This document shows positions 50,997 through 59,465 of a DNA stretch of 64,000 bases, one piece after another; position 1 is the stretch's first letter, and each line of letters opens with the position of its first letter. The translations under genes were made by a program, and so were the position numbers. The stretch covers positions 930,001 through 994,000 of the forward strand of contig CAXXPV010000003.1 in NCBI GenBank assembly GCA_963675935.2. Reading direction: 5' to 3'. Source of the DNA: G963675935 sp963675935. GTDB lineage: Bacteria; Planctomycetota; Planctomycetia; Pirellulales; Thermoguttaceae. Under the pieces are notes generated by a model. The model ran no database searches. It was not told the DNA's origin and was given only the letters and a program-made list of their open reading frames with translations.

Positions 50997-51587
50997 ATGG
51001 ATGCCGAGTTTTCTTTTGTGGATTGGTTGGCTAGGCTGCAAAATGGCGAGGAGCGAGCGCGAAGTGAGGTATTCCTGCGTTTATCAGATCGCCTTCGGAC
51101 GTTGGCTCGCAAACACCTCGACCAGGGCATTTGCCGTCTTGTGGAACCGGACGACATTCTTCAGTCTGCTTTCCGGAGTTTTTTCGTGCATCAGGCGGAT
51201 GGCCAGTATCAACTGGACGACTGGAACGGTCTTTGGGGGCTTCTGGCGTTGATCGCCGTGCGCAAATGCCTTCGGCAGAACGAGTTTCACCACGCCGCCC
51301 GCCGGGATATTTCCTGTCAAGTGAATCCGACGGTTTCTGAAGATGAATCCGCCGTCATCTTTGAGGCCATTTCGCGAGAGCCGAGTCCTGAAGAAGCTGC
51401 CATCTTCGCAGAGACTTTGGCCAAGGCCTTTGGCGATGAGGATGAACGTGGGCGATCAATTGTGGCGGCGCGTCTCCAGCGATATAACCACCTGGAAATC
51501 AGCCAACAATGCGGTTGCAGTGAACGAACGGTCCGTCGCGTGCTCAAGCGGACTCAGAAACGCCTTGAGGCAATGTTAGAAAACTGA
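50997..51587 (+). CDS. ECF-type RNA polymerase sigma factor
   Basis: The protein (196 aa from ATG 50997, after caggaacaatc) has region 2: ARSEVFLRLSDRLRTLARKHLDQGICRLVEPDDILQSAFRSFF. Region 4 is at the end: AARLQRYNHLEISQQCGCSERTVRRVLKRTQKRLEAM. It belongs with the planctomycete ECF factors that have this LEPDDILQS-type block. No anti-sigma gene or kinase is adjacent, because the following gene on the other strand is an ABC fragment. It may be cargo of the island. Confidence 0.85.
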   Translation: MDAEFSFVDWLARLQNGEERARSEVFLRLSDRLRTLARKHLDQGICRLVEPDDILQSAFRSFFVHQADGQYQLDDWNGLWGLLALIAVRKCLRQNEFHHAARRDISCQVNPTVSEDESAVIFEAISREPSPEEAAIFAETLAKAFGDEDERGRSIVAARLQRYNHLEISQQCGCSERTVRRVLKRTQKRLEAMLEN

Positions 51588-51643
51588 TCTCACCGGTGCA
51601 TTTCCCAGCTTGCCTCTGCCTCTGCGGTCCGTCCAGTTCTTCT

Positions 51644-52354
51644 TTACAAACAGGGGCTAGCAGATCGTTCGAGGATGCCAGGGAAGTCATTCTGACCAAC
51701 CGCCAAGAGGCATTCGACAAGGATTCCGTTGCGGAGCGAATAGATTCGATCGGCCAGAGCCAGCATTTCCGGTTGGTGTGCGATGACGACGACGCTGCGG
51801 GAATCGCAATATCCCCGGATGTTCTGGACAATTCGTTGTTGAGAGGCCACGTCAAGCTTATGCGTCATTTCATCGAAAATGACTAGATCGGCGTCACGTG
51901 CGACGGCGCGGGCAACGGCAACCCTCTGCCGTTGACCACCAGAAAGTTCCACAGCCCCGGGCCCCACCATGGTATCAAGCCCTCTCGGATGATGACGGAA
52001 GATCAAATCCAATTCGGCGATGGCAATCGCCGCAGCCAGCCGATCCTCGGTGATTTCAGGGGACAAGAGCGTGATGTTGTCGCGGATTGTGCCGCGGAAC
52101 AAGTGGGTGTCTTGAGGAACGAATGCGATCCGTCGCCGCCACGAGTCCAGATCGATCTGGTTGATGTTTTGTCCGTTGACTTCCAGCACGCCACTGGTCG
52201 GGCGGCGCCAACCTAGCAGGAGCTTGGCAATCGTCGTCTTGCCGCTCCCGCTGGGGCCGACAATGGCGATCGTCTCACCCCGGTTCACCGCGAAGGTGAT
52301 GTCCCTGAGAATCGCCGGGCCGCGCCTTTCATAGGAGAAACTCACGCTGCGCAT
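51644..52354 (-). CDS. ABC exporter nucleotide-binding domain, truncated
   Basis: The 236 residues contain the whole ATPase domain: MRSVSFSYERRGPAILRD, Walker A VGPSGSGKTT, Q-loop FVPQDTHLF, signature VELSGGQRQRV, and VIFDEMTHKLD in place of the usual DEPTSALD. The frame continues upstream for about 13 codons (LLERRPLTCVSGPIQ), as in bacteriocin/peptide exporters, then meets the end of an IS. The membrane domain that should precede it is gone. Probably a non-functional remainder. The Walker B Pro is replaced by Met. Confidence 0.75.
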   Translation of the reverse strand: MRSVSFSYERRGPAILRDITFAVNRGETIAIVGPSGSGKTTIAKLLLGWRRPTSGVLEVNGQNINQIDLDSWRRRIAFVPQDTHLFRGTIRDNITLLSPEITEDRLAAAIAIAELDLIFRHHPRGLDTMVGPGAVELSGGQRQRVAVARAVARDADLVIFDEMTHKLDVASQQRIVQNIRGYCDSRSVVVIAHQPEMLALADRIYSLRNGILVECLLAVGQNDFPGILERSASPCL

Positions 52355-52392
52355 CTGGATTGGACCGCTGACGCATGTGAGCGGTCGCCGCT

Positions 52393-53874
52393 CTAGCAGC
52401 CCGTTGAAATTGTCCTATATTCGCTTGGCGCGGCCGACTATCACGCGGCAGCCGCGCAGGATTCCAACTGAACGCAAGGTGATGCCAAAATGCGACGTGG
52501 GCGATGCAATAGGCGATAAATGTGAAAACACACAAACCACACAGACACGGCAAGGCCGCCCGCGGCCTGCAAGCCTCTCGGCGTCCCGATCCCAAACAGC
52601 TTGCGCATCACCAATCCTATGTTCCTGGCCACCGCGGCAATCAGGTAACGCTTTTGAACCTTTTCAATCCCGCACAACCAACTTCGTCGTGCGCCACCGG
52701 TGTTGCACACATGAGCGAAGCTCCGTTCCACCAATTCGCTCCGCTTTCGTTACAACCGCTTGCTCCGCGCGCCCTGCACACGACGACGGTTGTTCAGAAC
52801 CGCCAGACGTTTCTCTTCGGGCACGTCTCGCCAGTTCCGCTTTCCCTTCATCTTCCGCTCGGGAATGTACGTGCGAACGCCAAGGCTCTCGGCCAACTCG
52901 ATCGTGTCGGTGGCGTGGTAGGCCTTGTCGGCGACCGCCTCTTCAATCTCCGCGTCGATGCCCGCTTCCGAAAGATTCACTCGCGCCTCCACCACGCTGT
53001 CGACCATTGTGTCGGCGTCGCCTTCGTCGGCGTGGCGAATCGAGGCGGCCAACACCAACTCCGTCTTCAGATCGACCACATGTTCCGCCTTGTAAGCCAA
53101 GTGCGTCGTGCCGTCTTTCATCTTCGTGATGCGGCTGTCCGTGTCGGTCGCCGACACCCATTCTTCGTTGGATACCCGCTTGTCCTTCCGCTGCTTGTCG
53201 AAGCGGCGAAGCTCTTCATCCGTGGGGTTTTCGACGCCTTCCCGCTCCTTCATCAACCGCCGCAGATACTCGTTCCAGTCCTCGCCGGTGTCTCGCCGCA
53301 CGATCGACTTCATGGCCGCGTCGGCTTCCAGGGTTGTGGCATCGACCGCCACCGTTTTGCCCGGCAACAATTTCTTCTCGGCGGCCAACGCCAACACCCA
53401 TTGGAACACGGCCGTGTGCGTTTCCAAGGGCAGACGATCGCGGACGCGGGTCAGGCTGGAATGGTCGGGCGTTTCCTCCGTCAACGGGATGCCAATAAAC
53501 TCTCGCAAGGACAGGCTGTCGGCGCAACGCCACGCGATGCCGCGTTGCGAGCCGATGCCCTCATAATAGCCGACCAGCAACATGCGAAAGTAAACTCCCG
53601 GCGGAATGGAAGGCCGGCCGAGATGGGCGTGATAGCAAGGCTCGCACATCTTCTCGACCGTGCGATCGAAGTCGGCCTCGGCCAGCAGTCGGTTGAGCTT
53701 CCGGTAGAACACGTGTCCCACCGACTTCGGCAAGCTCGTGGTGGCCACCCACATTTCTTGCTGTTCCTCTCGATGTTTTCCCAACGCCATCGTCGTAGTC
53801 TCCTGAGTCGTGCGATGGCAACATCATATTCTTGTTCGGAATTCGTTTCAAGGACTATTTCAACGGGCTGCTAG
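52393..53874. mobile_element. IS1182-like insertion sequence with intact terminal repeats
   Basis: The ends ctagcagcccgttgaaattg (from 52393) and caacgggctgctag (to 53874) form inverted repeats of about 24 bp with one mismatch. The element is 1.48 kb, with one transposase gene on the minus strand. The outermost ctag on each side could be a 4-bp target duplication. It sits directly against the truncated ABC gene. Confidence 0.8.
52441..53790 (-). pseudogene. IS1182-family transposase interrupted by an in-frame stop
   Basis: The frame from 53790 reads an N-terminal domain (GHVFYRKLNRLLAEADFDRTVE, PPGVYFRMLLVGYYEGIGSQRG) and the DDE region (AVDATTLEADAAMKSI, DKAYHATDTIELAESLGV, TYIPERKMKGKRNW). 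It reaches a TAA at 52750-52752 after RSKRL. The same frame then continues RKRSELVERSFAHVCNTGG to 52441, the normal C-terminal part with the final Glu. One nonsense codon therefore separates about 346 and 100 residues. The element is probably inactive unless the stop is read through. Confidence 0.8.
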
Positions 53875-53876
53875 GT

Positions 53877-54340
53877 GGCACAGCCTGCCGCACGTTCGAC
53901 GGCGAGTTGACCGCCCAGGTCGAATGGGCGATTCAAAAGGGACGGTTGAAGTTCCCGTGGCGGGCAGCATGGCCACGTGGGCGCAGCCGTGCAAGCCTCA
54001 TCTCAAATAGCCCGCCGGCCGTGGCGGCCGCCGCGCCGATGCGGCTAATTTGCATGCACTTACCAACGCCCCTTCGCCGGCACAGTACGATGTGCTCATT
54101 GGCTTGCCCCACAAAAAAAACCGCGAGCAGGGTGCGGGCCTGGCGGGTGAGACTGCCCCCCCGCTCGCGCACCGCCGCATGTCTTCGGAGCATTCCAGTC
54201 TCGGCTAGAACGAGTCGGGCGGGAGTATCGTCTGGGCAAACAACGGCGTAACGAAATTTCCACGACGGTGCTTGTCCGCTTTCGCTCGCAAATCCGCATC
54301 TCCTTGTAGTTGGACGCGATTTCCAGCCTGAAATAGCAAG
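53877..54340. other. Gap without a supportable gene
   Basis: Open frames exist on both strands, but their products are Arg/Ala/Pro-rich and lack motifs, as expected of GC-rich non-coding DNA. It may contain remains of the gene that was cut by the IS. The run caaaaaaaaccgcgagcagg near 54110 is not a convincing terminator. Confidence 0.4.
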
Positions 54341-54348
54341 GAGATGTG

Positions 54349-55443
54349 ATGTTTGAAAAAAAACAGCGATGGGCTCCGTCGCCATTCCCATCAGCCTCAA
54401 GGCTGTCTCTTGGGCAACGCGAAGAACCGCGTCAATCGGCGAACTTGTGTTCTCCGGAAAGGCCGAATCGTCGGCGCGGCGCATCCGCGACATTGCTGAT
54501 CGTCGTCTTCGCGATCGTCGAACTGATGGCCTTCGGCTATGGCTATAGCTGCCTTCTTGATGGCAACCGCTTTCCTTCCTCGTACGCCGGTGCGTGGCTC
54601 CAACAGGGAACGCCGTGGATCGAGGCGACAAATGAACCCAACTACTGGCACGCGTGGGTAAAATCACATTATCCCGAACGTGATGTCAAACCAACCATCG
54701 AAGGGAGTCAATGCCTAATTCACGAAGTCTTGAAATCGCGAGGAGCGCCTTGCTGTGTTATTGAGAATAGCCCTCGCGGCTACATCTTTCGAACCCTATT
54801 TCAGGACGCTTCGCCCACACGCCACGGCAGCCTTTGTTCCGCCACAACGTGGTGGCGGTGGTTCTGGTCGTTGAACGACTCATCCGAGACGCTCTTGCAT
54901 GTCTGGCTGATCTATGTGTTTCAAATCGGCCTGCTCGCGGCTTTGGCAGTCGTCGGGGACGTCCTCTGGTGCCGCATTCGAGCCGGCGGCGATGACGCAG
55001 ACGCCTCGGATCGAAGGAGGGCATTGCTCATTCTGGGGCCCGGCTTTCTCGCGTTGGGCCTGATCCAATTCTGTCTTTATGAAACGCCCACGGTGAGCCT
55101 GCTGGCGATCTTCCGCTGGTATCAGGATCCCGAGTCATGGTCGATCTTTGGACAGGGATATGGGTGGATCGTTGGTCTGCCGCTGATGCTCGTGCTTTGG
55201 TTTGCACATCTGCTCTGGGTCAACTTGGGCTGGCTCGCCAGTTGGGCCGTCCTGACTCTAGGCGCGATCGGTGTGCTGATTCCCGCTCCGCAGATTCTGA
55301 TCGGGGGGCTGTTTCCCGCTCCACCGCGTCTGAGGAACTCGGAATCGCGAATACTGGTGCTGCTGCAGTTTGCCGCGGGGCCATTCCTGCTTCTGACGCA
55401 TGCATTGTGGCAATCTCTCTACATCACCCTCGTTTGCGGATAA
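54349..55443 (+). CDS. Membrane protein, 364 aa, unknown
   Basis: aaggag precedes the start. After a basic N-terminus there are about six membrane helices: LLIVVFAIVELMAFGYGY, HVWLIYVFQIGLLAALAVV, ALLILGPGFLALGLIQFCL, GWIVGLPLMLVLWFAHLLW, then WLASWAVLTLGAIGVLIPA and the final LLQFAAGPFLLLTHALW. A long soluble loop near residues 70-150 holds Cys residues (QCLIHEV, APCCVIE). No family is recognised. The following membrane protein gene is 12 bases away, so the two are probably co-expressed. Confidence 0.7.
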   Translation: MFEKKQRWAPSPFPSASRLSLGQREEPRQSANLCSPERPNRRRGASATLLIVVFAIVELMAFGYGYSCLLDGNRFPSSYAGAWLQQGTPWIEATNEPNYWHAWVKSHYPERDVKPTIEGSQCLIHEVLKSRGAPCCVIENSPRGYIFRTLFQDASPTRHGSLCSATTWWRWFWSLNDSSETLLHVWLIYVFQIGLLAALAVVGDVLWCRIRAGGDDADASDRRRALLILGPGFLALGLIQFCLYETPTVSLLAIFRWYQDPESWSIFGQGYGWIVGLPLMLVLWFAHLLWVNLGWLASWAVLTLGAIGVLIPAPQILIGGLFPAPPRLRNSESRILVLLQFAAGPFLLLTHALWQSLYITLVCG

Positions 55444-55455
55444 GGGACTCGACCC

Positions 55456-56160
55456 ATGAGGCTTTTGAATTCACTGGTCCGATTCATCGTTTGCGTCGCC
55501 TTGGCATGGTTCGCCAGCTGTTTGTATCGCAACCTCTTGTTCTGCGAGGCCGATCGGATGGACCTGTTCTTCCAGCTGATGCCTATTGATAAATCGTTTG
55601 CCCTTTCCGACCCTTGGTTCCTGAAAAGAATGTATATTTGGCAAGTTGCCGTCGAACACCAAACATCGTGGCTCGACCTCTCGTTCCACTACGGCATTGC
55701 CTTCCTGTTTCAACTCGTCACCCTTGCCGGAATTGTGGGAGGCGGACTGAGCCTGAATACGTCGCGTGTAAAACAGATATCCACCGCCCGCACGGCAATT
55801 CTCACGCTCCTGGCCGCCCCCATTCTTGCCGCCGGCCTTGTATACGTGCCGTCGCTGCTCTATTACTTGACGCATCTGTCGGGAACCTACGACATGGAGA
55901 CACTGGCCTTCCTGTTCAGCGTCATCTGGGTTCTGCTGGTTTTTGCGTATCTTTCCATAACTTTCTTGATTCCGCTCCTCATCCACCTCTCTTTATTGTT
56001 TGTGACTTTAAATGCCCCCTATTGCCTGGAGGGCTGGCTCACGATTCTGATCGTGATTGCCAGCCTGTCAATCGCCATCTTCCTGTACTTGTTGTTGTGC
56101 AGATGGTGCGACAGTCGCCGGTCGCGTCAAAACCTGGAGAAGGTTGCCCAGCATACGTAG
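55456..56160 (+). CDS. Membrane protein, 234 aa, unknown
   Basis: Five or six hydrophobic helices are visible (LVRFIVCVALAWFASCLY, YGIAFLFQLVTLAGIVGGGL, ILTLLAAPILAAGLVYV, AFLFSVIWVLLVFAYL, ILIVIASLSIAIFLYLLL). A short basic tail follows. It is the partner of the gene just upstream. No known transporter motif is present. Both may belong to the interrupted exporter locus, but this is only a guess from position. Confidence 0.65.
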   Translation: MRLLNSLVRFIVCVALAWFASCLYRNLLFCEADRMDLFFQLMPIDKSFALSDPWFLKRMYIWQVAVEHQTSWLDLSFHYGIAFLFQLVTLAGIVGGGLSLNTSRVKQISTARTAILTLLAAPILAAGLVYVPSLLYYLTHLSGTYDMETLAFLFSVIWVLLVFAYLSITFLIPLLIHLSLLFVTLNAPYCLEGWLTILIVIASLSIAIFLYLLLCRWCDSRRSRQNLEKVAQHT

Positions 56161-56411
56161 ACTTTTGTGGGGGAGCACGCTGCGTCAGACCTTGCCCCCC
56201 CCCGCGTCTCTGCCCACTCCTTCCCAGCCGCACGACCGACCTTTTCTCATATTCCTTCCGCACGATTGCCCATCTTGTACGAAAACACGTGGCCGGTTGA
56301 AGACGCCTTTCCGCATTAAGAAAGCGTAACGCAATCGGCATTCCAAGCCCTACGTCGGCGTCGATGAGGGCATCGGGCCGAGAATTCCAATCCACACCGG
56401 AGGGGTGCGCA

Positions 56412-57140
56412 ATGTCAGGCAATGACAGGGCAATGAGAAACGTAAAAGTCCATCTGGCAGTTCTGGCGTGGCTGACCGCCACGGCGCTCGTTCAAGGAGC
56501 CGAATGGTGCGACGTTTCATCGATGGATGGGATGTTCGTCGCCTCGTTTCCGACAGAGCCATCGCTTGTCGTGGAGACAAGAGACGCCAGATCGATCAAG
56601 AAGTGCGCCCGTTATCATTGCGTAATGCCCGCTGGAAATCAGAAATACTCTATCACTTGGGAGGAGATTCATCCGGAGTTTGTGGACTCGCAGGTCGACA
56701 TCATGCAAAACCGGGAGAAGCAGGTCGCAATGCTCGATAATGTTTTCAAAAAGATTGGCCTTTCCGTCAAGAGCAAACGCGATCTGCCGGCCGACGGTTT
56801 TTCGCACATGGAGATGACCGGCGGGGGTGAGATCGACGGAAAGAGGTGTGAGATTGTCCTGCGATCCGCCATATTTCGCGATCGTCGCTACCAGTGTATC
56901 GTGGTTGCCGACGAAGACCAAATGAACGCAGCTGACCGAGACCGCTTTTTCAACAGCATCAGACTGGGCATCACCCCTTCCAAGCATTCGAGCGTTTGGC
57001 GGAAGGCGACATTGCAGGCCGAGTCCTTCTCGGCCATGTATCCCGCCGAACCCCATATCCTTGACATCGGAAACCAGGTTCGCACGATGCGCGGTCTCAG
57101 TTGCTCCACCGCGAACGGCGAGCGATTCAGCATAACGTGA
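56412..57140 (+). CDS. Secreted protein with repeated module, 3' end cut by an IS fragment
   Basis: The ATG at 56412 follows ggagggg at good spacing. A signal peptide (VKHLAVL-type segment, VHLAVLAWLTATALVQGAEW) is followed by a module MFVASFPTEPSLVVETRD...YHCVMPAGNQKYSIT. A second copy begins near residue 210 (FSAMYPAEPHILDIGNQ...GERFSIT) and stops just where the first copy continues with WEEIHPEF. The IS3 end begins within 15 bases, so the gene is probably truncated. Confidence 0.65.
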   Translation: MSGNDRAMRNVKVHLAVLAWLTATALVQGAEWCDVSSMDGMFVASFPTEPSLVVETRDARSIKKCARYHCVMPAGNQKYSITWEEIHPEFVDSQVDIMQNREKQVAMLDNVFKKIGLSVKSKRDLPADGFSHMEMTGGGEIDGKRCEIVLRSAIFRDRRYQCIVVADEDQMNAADRDRFFNSIRLGITPSKHSSVWRKATLQAESFSAMYPAEPHILDIGNQVRTMRGLSCSTANGERFSIT

Positions 57141-57149
57141 AGTGATGCG

Positions 57150-57338
57150 GAAAATTTGGACAGTTTTTAGCGGATGAACAAGGTGGATTCGGCCCAAGCA
57201 TTCCGGTAGGATAATTCCGGGAGAGGAGACGAATTCACGATGACAAGGCGGCGCAAGACTTTTTCGGCGGATTTCAAGGCGAAAGTGGCTTTGGAGGCGA
57301 TTCGCGGCGTGGCGACCACGGCGGAGATTGCTTCACGT
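57150..57338 (+). mobile_element. Left end fragment of an IS3-family element
   Basis: It starts tgatgcggaaaatttggaca, a typical IS3-type terminus. It contains the start of OrfA (ATG at 57240, MTRRRKTFSADFKAKVALEAIRG). It ends after about 33 OrfA codons, where sequence of a metallophosphoesterase begins. OrfB is absent here; an OrfB fragment of the same broad family is at 34600-35358. Confidence 0.7.
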
Positions 57339-57983
57339 CTGGTCGCACGAAAGCCGCACCCCTATATCGATTTGATTTCAGACGCCGATTATTCAATCCA
57401 ACTCGGCGACATGGGGGATGGCGAAACCTACGAGCAACTCATTGCCCGTGTCGATGACCAACGGCACCGTTTCATTCCCGGGAACCACGACCATTACAAC
57501 CAACTGCCATCGCACAATCTCGGCGACTTTGGCGTGATTTCCTGTGGCGGTGTGGATTTCTTCTTTGTTCGTGGAGCAGAATCAACGGACCGGACGATTC
57601 TGATTGCTCTCGGGAGAAAACTGGGCAAGACTCTTTGGTTTGAGCAGGAAGAACTAAGCGACGAGCAAATGCAGGAAGCGGAGCATGAATATGTCCAGTG
57701 CTCGCCGCGAATCGTGCTCTCGCATGACGCTCCAACCGACATTGCGAGGCTTGCCTGGAAACATGCAAGCCAATATCGGACGCCCGACCCCGAATTCAGC
57801 TTTTGTCCTTCTCGCACGAACGCGTTTCTCTCTCGGTTGCTGGAATGCCATGCGCCTGAGCTGTGGGTTTTCGGCCACCACCATCGTGACTGGAAATACC
57901 AGGACGACAAGACGCTTTTCGTTTGCGTTGGGGAACTTTCTTATGTCGACATCACCTCATCCGCAGAAACACTCAACGCCTGA
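57240..57983 (+). CDS. Chimeric ORF: IS3 OrfA start fused to a metallophosphoesterase
   Basis: Residues 1-33 are IS3 OrfA (TRRRKTFSADFKAKVALEAI...TTAEIASR). From residue 34 (LVARKPHPYIDLISDADYSIQLGDMGDG) the protein is a calcineurin-like phosphoesterase with GDMGD, FIPGNHDHYN, IVLSHDAPTD and VFGHHHRDW. The N-terminal D-x-H block is missing, so the metal site is incomplete unless OrfA residues substitute. The frame is open through the join and has OrfA's own start codon and upstream IS sequence. It may be expressed from the IS or be a relic. Confidence 0.7.
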   Translation: MTRRRKTFSADFKAKVALEAIRGVATTAEIASRLVARKPHPYIDLISDADYSIQLGDMGDGETYEQLIARVDDQRHRFIPGNHDHYNQLPSHNLGDFGVISCGGVDFFFVRGAESTDRTILIALGRKLGKTLWFEQEELSDEQMQEAEHEYVQCSPRIVLSHDAPTDIARLAWKHASQYRTPDPEFSFCPSRTNAFLSRLLECHAPELWVFGHHHRDWKYQDDKTLFVCVGELSYVDITSSAETLNA

Positions 57984-58588
57984 TTCAACCGATCCTGTTT
58001 CAAACGGATGCTGATGCCGTAATGCTGAAGTTGCAAATGCGTCGGTTTCGCCGTTTGTCGTAGACGCCGTTTACATGCGGTGAAAGCTTATGGACCGTCA
58101 ACAGAATCGCAACGCCTTCTTCACCGCTTGCAAAGACAAACCACCATTGGCGAATCGCGTCGCTGCAAAGAAACGCCCGTCTGCCGCATTGCCAGATGAT
58201 CCGCAAGCCAAATTTCGACGGTCGGCCAGCCAGAGGGCGGGGCTGGGCTGCCCATAGGAAGGTGGCGCTTGTCGCCGAATTTCGGCGGAATTTTTGGCAA
58301 TCGGCGGCGGAAGTCGCCTCCAACAGTGAAAATTAACCACCCCCCCAACAGATTTCTATGCAAGTTCTTCGCTGCCGGTATAATACAGCGTAACTGTCTC
58401 TTCCTCCCCGAGACCCCACAAACAACACAACCTCGGGGTGAGACATGTGGGCCGCGACCGGTTGACCCAGATGCCGTGTTCGCGGCCCTTGTGATTTCGG
58501 AGCGAGCCTACCCCTTGAACGCCCGCCGGCGATTCGTTATTGTGACGGATCGTAATTTTTTTGGTTCCCAATTTTTCGGAGACTATCA
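57984..58588. other. Gap without a supportable gene
   Basis: Frames on both strands are short and lack motifs. The part 58250-58340 is Gly/Arg-coding GC-rich DNA with ggcggaagtcgcctccaaca, similar to gacgggagtcgcctcctaca near 40953-40972. It is probably decayed mobile DNA. The last 60 bases lead into the ferredoxin gene and could carry its promoter. Confidence 0.4.
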
Positions 58589-58762
58589 ATGGCAGCTGTA
58601 GTAGACGTGAAAAAATGCACCGGTTGTGAGACGTGCGTGGAATCTTGCCCGCTGGACGCGATTTCGATGAAGGACGGCGTTGCCGTTGTCGATCCCGATA
58701 CGTGCGGCGATTGCGGAGCGTGCGTCGACGCATGCCCGGTCGAGGCCATCAGTGTCGAATAG
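58589..58762 (+). CDS. 2[4Fe-4S] ferredoxin, 57 aa
   Basis: The short frame reads MAAVVDVKKCTGCETCVESC, then PLDAISMKDGVAVVDPDTCG and DCGACVDACPVEAISVE. The eight cysteines are in two CxxCxxCxxxCP motifs, the full set for two 4Fe-4S clusters. It is an electron carrier of the bacterial ferredoxin type. The stop at 58760-58762 is 4 bases before the ClpP-like gene. The ApbE gene downstream suggests redox chemistry in this locus. Confidence 0.93.
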   Translation: MAAVVDVKKCTGCETCVESCPLDAISMKDGVAVVDPDTCGDCGACVDACPVEAISVE

Positions 58763-58766
58763 CTCG

Positions 58767-59309
58767 ATGAAATCCGATCGCCAGTCCGACGGTCTGATCG
58801 AAATCCCCCTAGTCGGCGATCTGACCGACAATGTGGCCGACTTGTGCGATAAGCTGCTTTCCGTCGAACCCGGCGGAGAGTGCATTTTGTATTTCGATTC
58901 GCCCGGCGGAAGTCCTTACTGCGCCATCGCCCTGATGTCGCTGATTTTGCTGCGCGGATTGAAGGCCACGGGCGTCGTGGCGGGCGAATGCTCGTCGGCC
59001 GCGCTGTGGCCGCTGGCTGCCTGCACGCGCCGCTTGGTCACCCCGCTGAGCGTTCTGCTGTTTCATCCGATGAAATGGCAAAGCGAAGAGAACGTGGGCC
59101 TGGGCGAGGCCGCCGAATGGGCTCGCCATTTCGCCCAACTCGAAACCGACATGGACCGCCTGCTGGCCGAACTGTTTCACTGTCCGCAAGAGACGATCGA
59201 TCCGTGGGTGCGGGCTAATCGTTTTGTGACAGGCACGGAACTGGCCGCGGCCGGTTTGGCCGAAATGGTCGAGCTGAAACCGCTCAAGTTTCTGGCGAAA
59301 CGAGTTTAG
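58767..59309 (+). CDS. ClpP-like serine protease (ClpP/crotonase fold)
   Basis: The protein (180 aa from ATG 58767) has the ClpP strand/turn ILYFDSPGGSPYCAIALMSL. The nucleophile region is GVVAGECSSAALWPLAA (Ser in CSSAA) and the His block is LSVLLFHPMKW. A dimer helix follows and the C-terminal TGTELAAAGLAEMVEL is like the end of ClpP. Compared with ClpP it lacks the usual GMAAS sequence, so it may be a ClpP-like variant instead of the housekeeping enzyme. Its stop codon lies inside a palindromic repeat. It is coupled to the ferredoxin gene. Confidence 0.78.
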   Translation: MKSDRQSDGLIEIPLVGDLTDNVADLCDKLLSVEPGGECILYFDSPGGSPYCAIALMSLILLRGLKATGVVAGECSSAALWPLAACTRRLVTPLSVLLFHPMKWQSEENVGLGEAAEWARHFAQLETDMDRLLAELFHCPQETIDPWVRANRFVTGTELAAAGLAEMVELKPLKFLAKRV

Positions 59310-59375
59310 CCGGCGAGCTTGCTCGCCGCGCGGGGTGTCGCCTCAAAACGCGGCGGGCAAGCCCGCCGGCTAAAC
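59304..59375. repeat. Palindromic repeat overlapping the ClpP-like stop codon
   Basis: gtttagccggcgagcttgct and gcccgccggctaaac form the arms. The TAG of the upstream gene is the ttTAGccgg of the left arm, so the element supplies the stop. It is the same family as 25165, 27542 and 62494. Confidence 0.8.
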
Positions 59376-59465
59376 ATTTCAATGTCGCATTGCTATTCTG
59401 AAATGCAATCGGCGGAAAAAACCCGGTTAAATCTGGTTCTACGAACGCAGTCGCCTCCCGAAATC

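Noticed and set aside
53933..54667. A 244-residue frame on the minus strand beyond the IS, considered as the missing membrane part of the ABC exporter
   Set aside because: It has no membrane helices and the joined frames across the IS do not read as a transporter domain.
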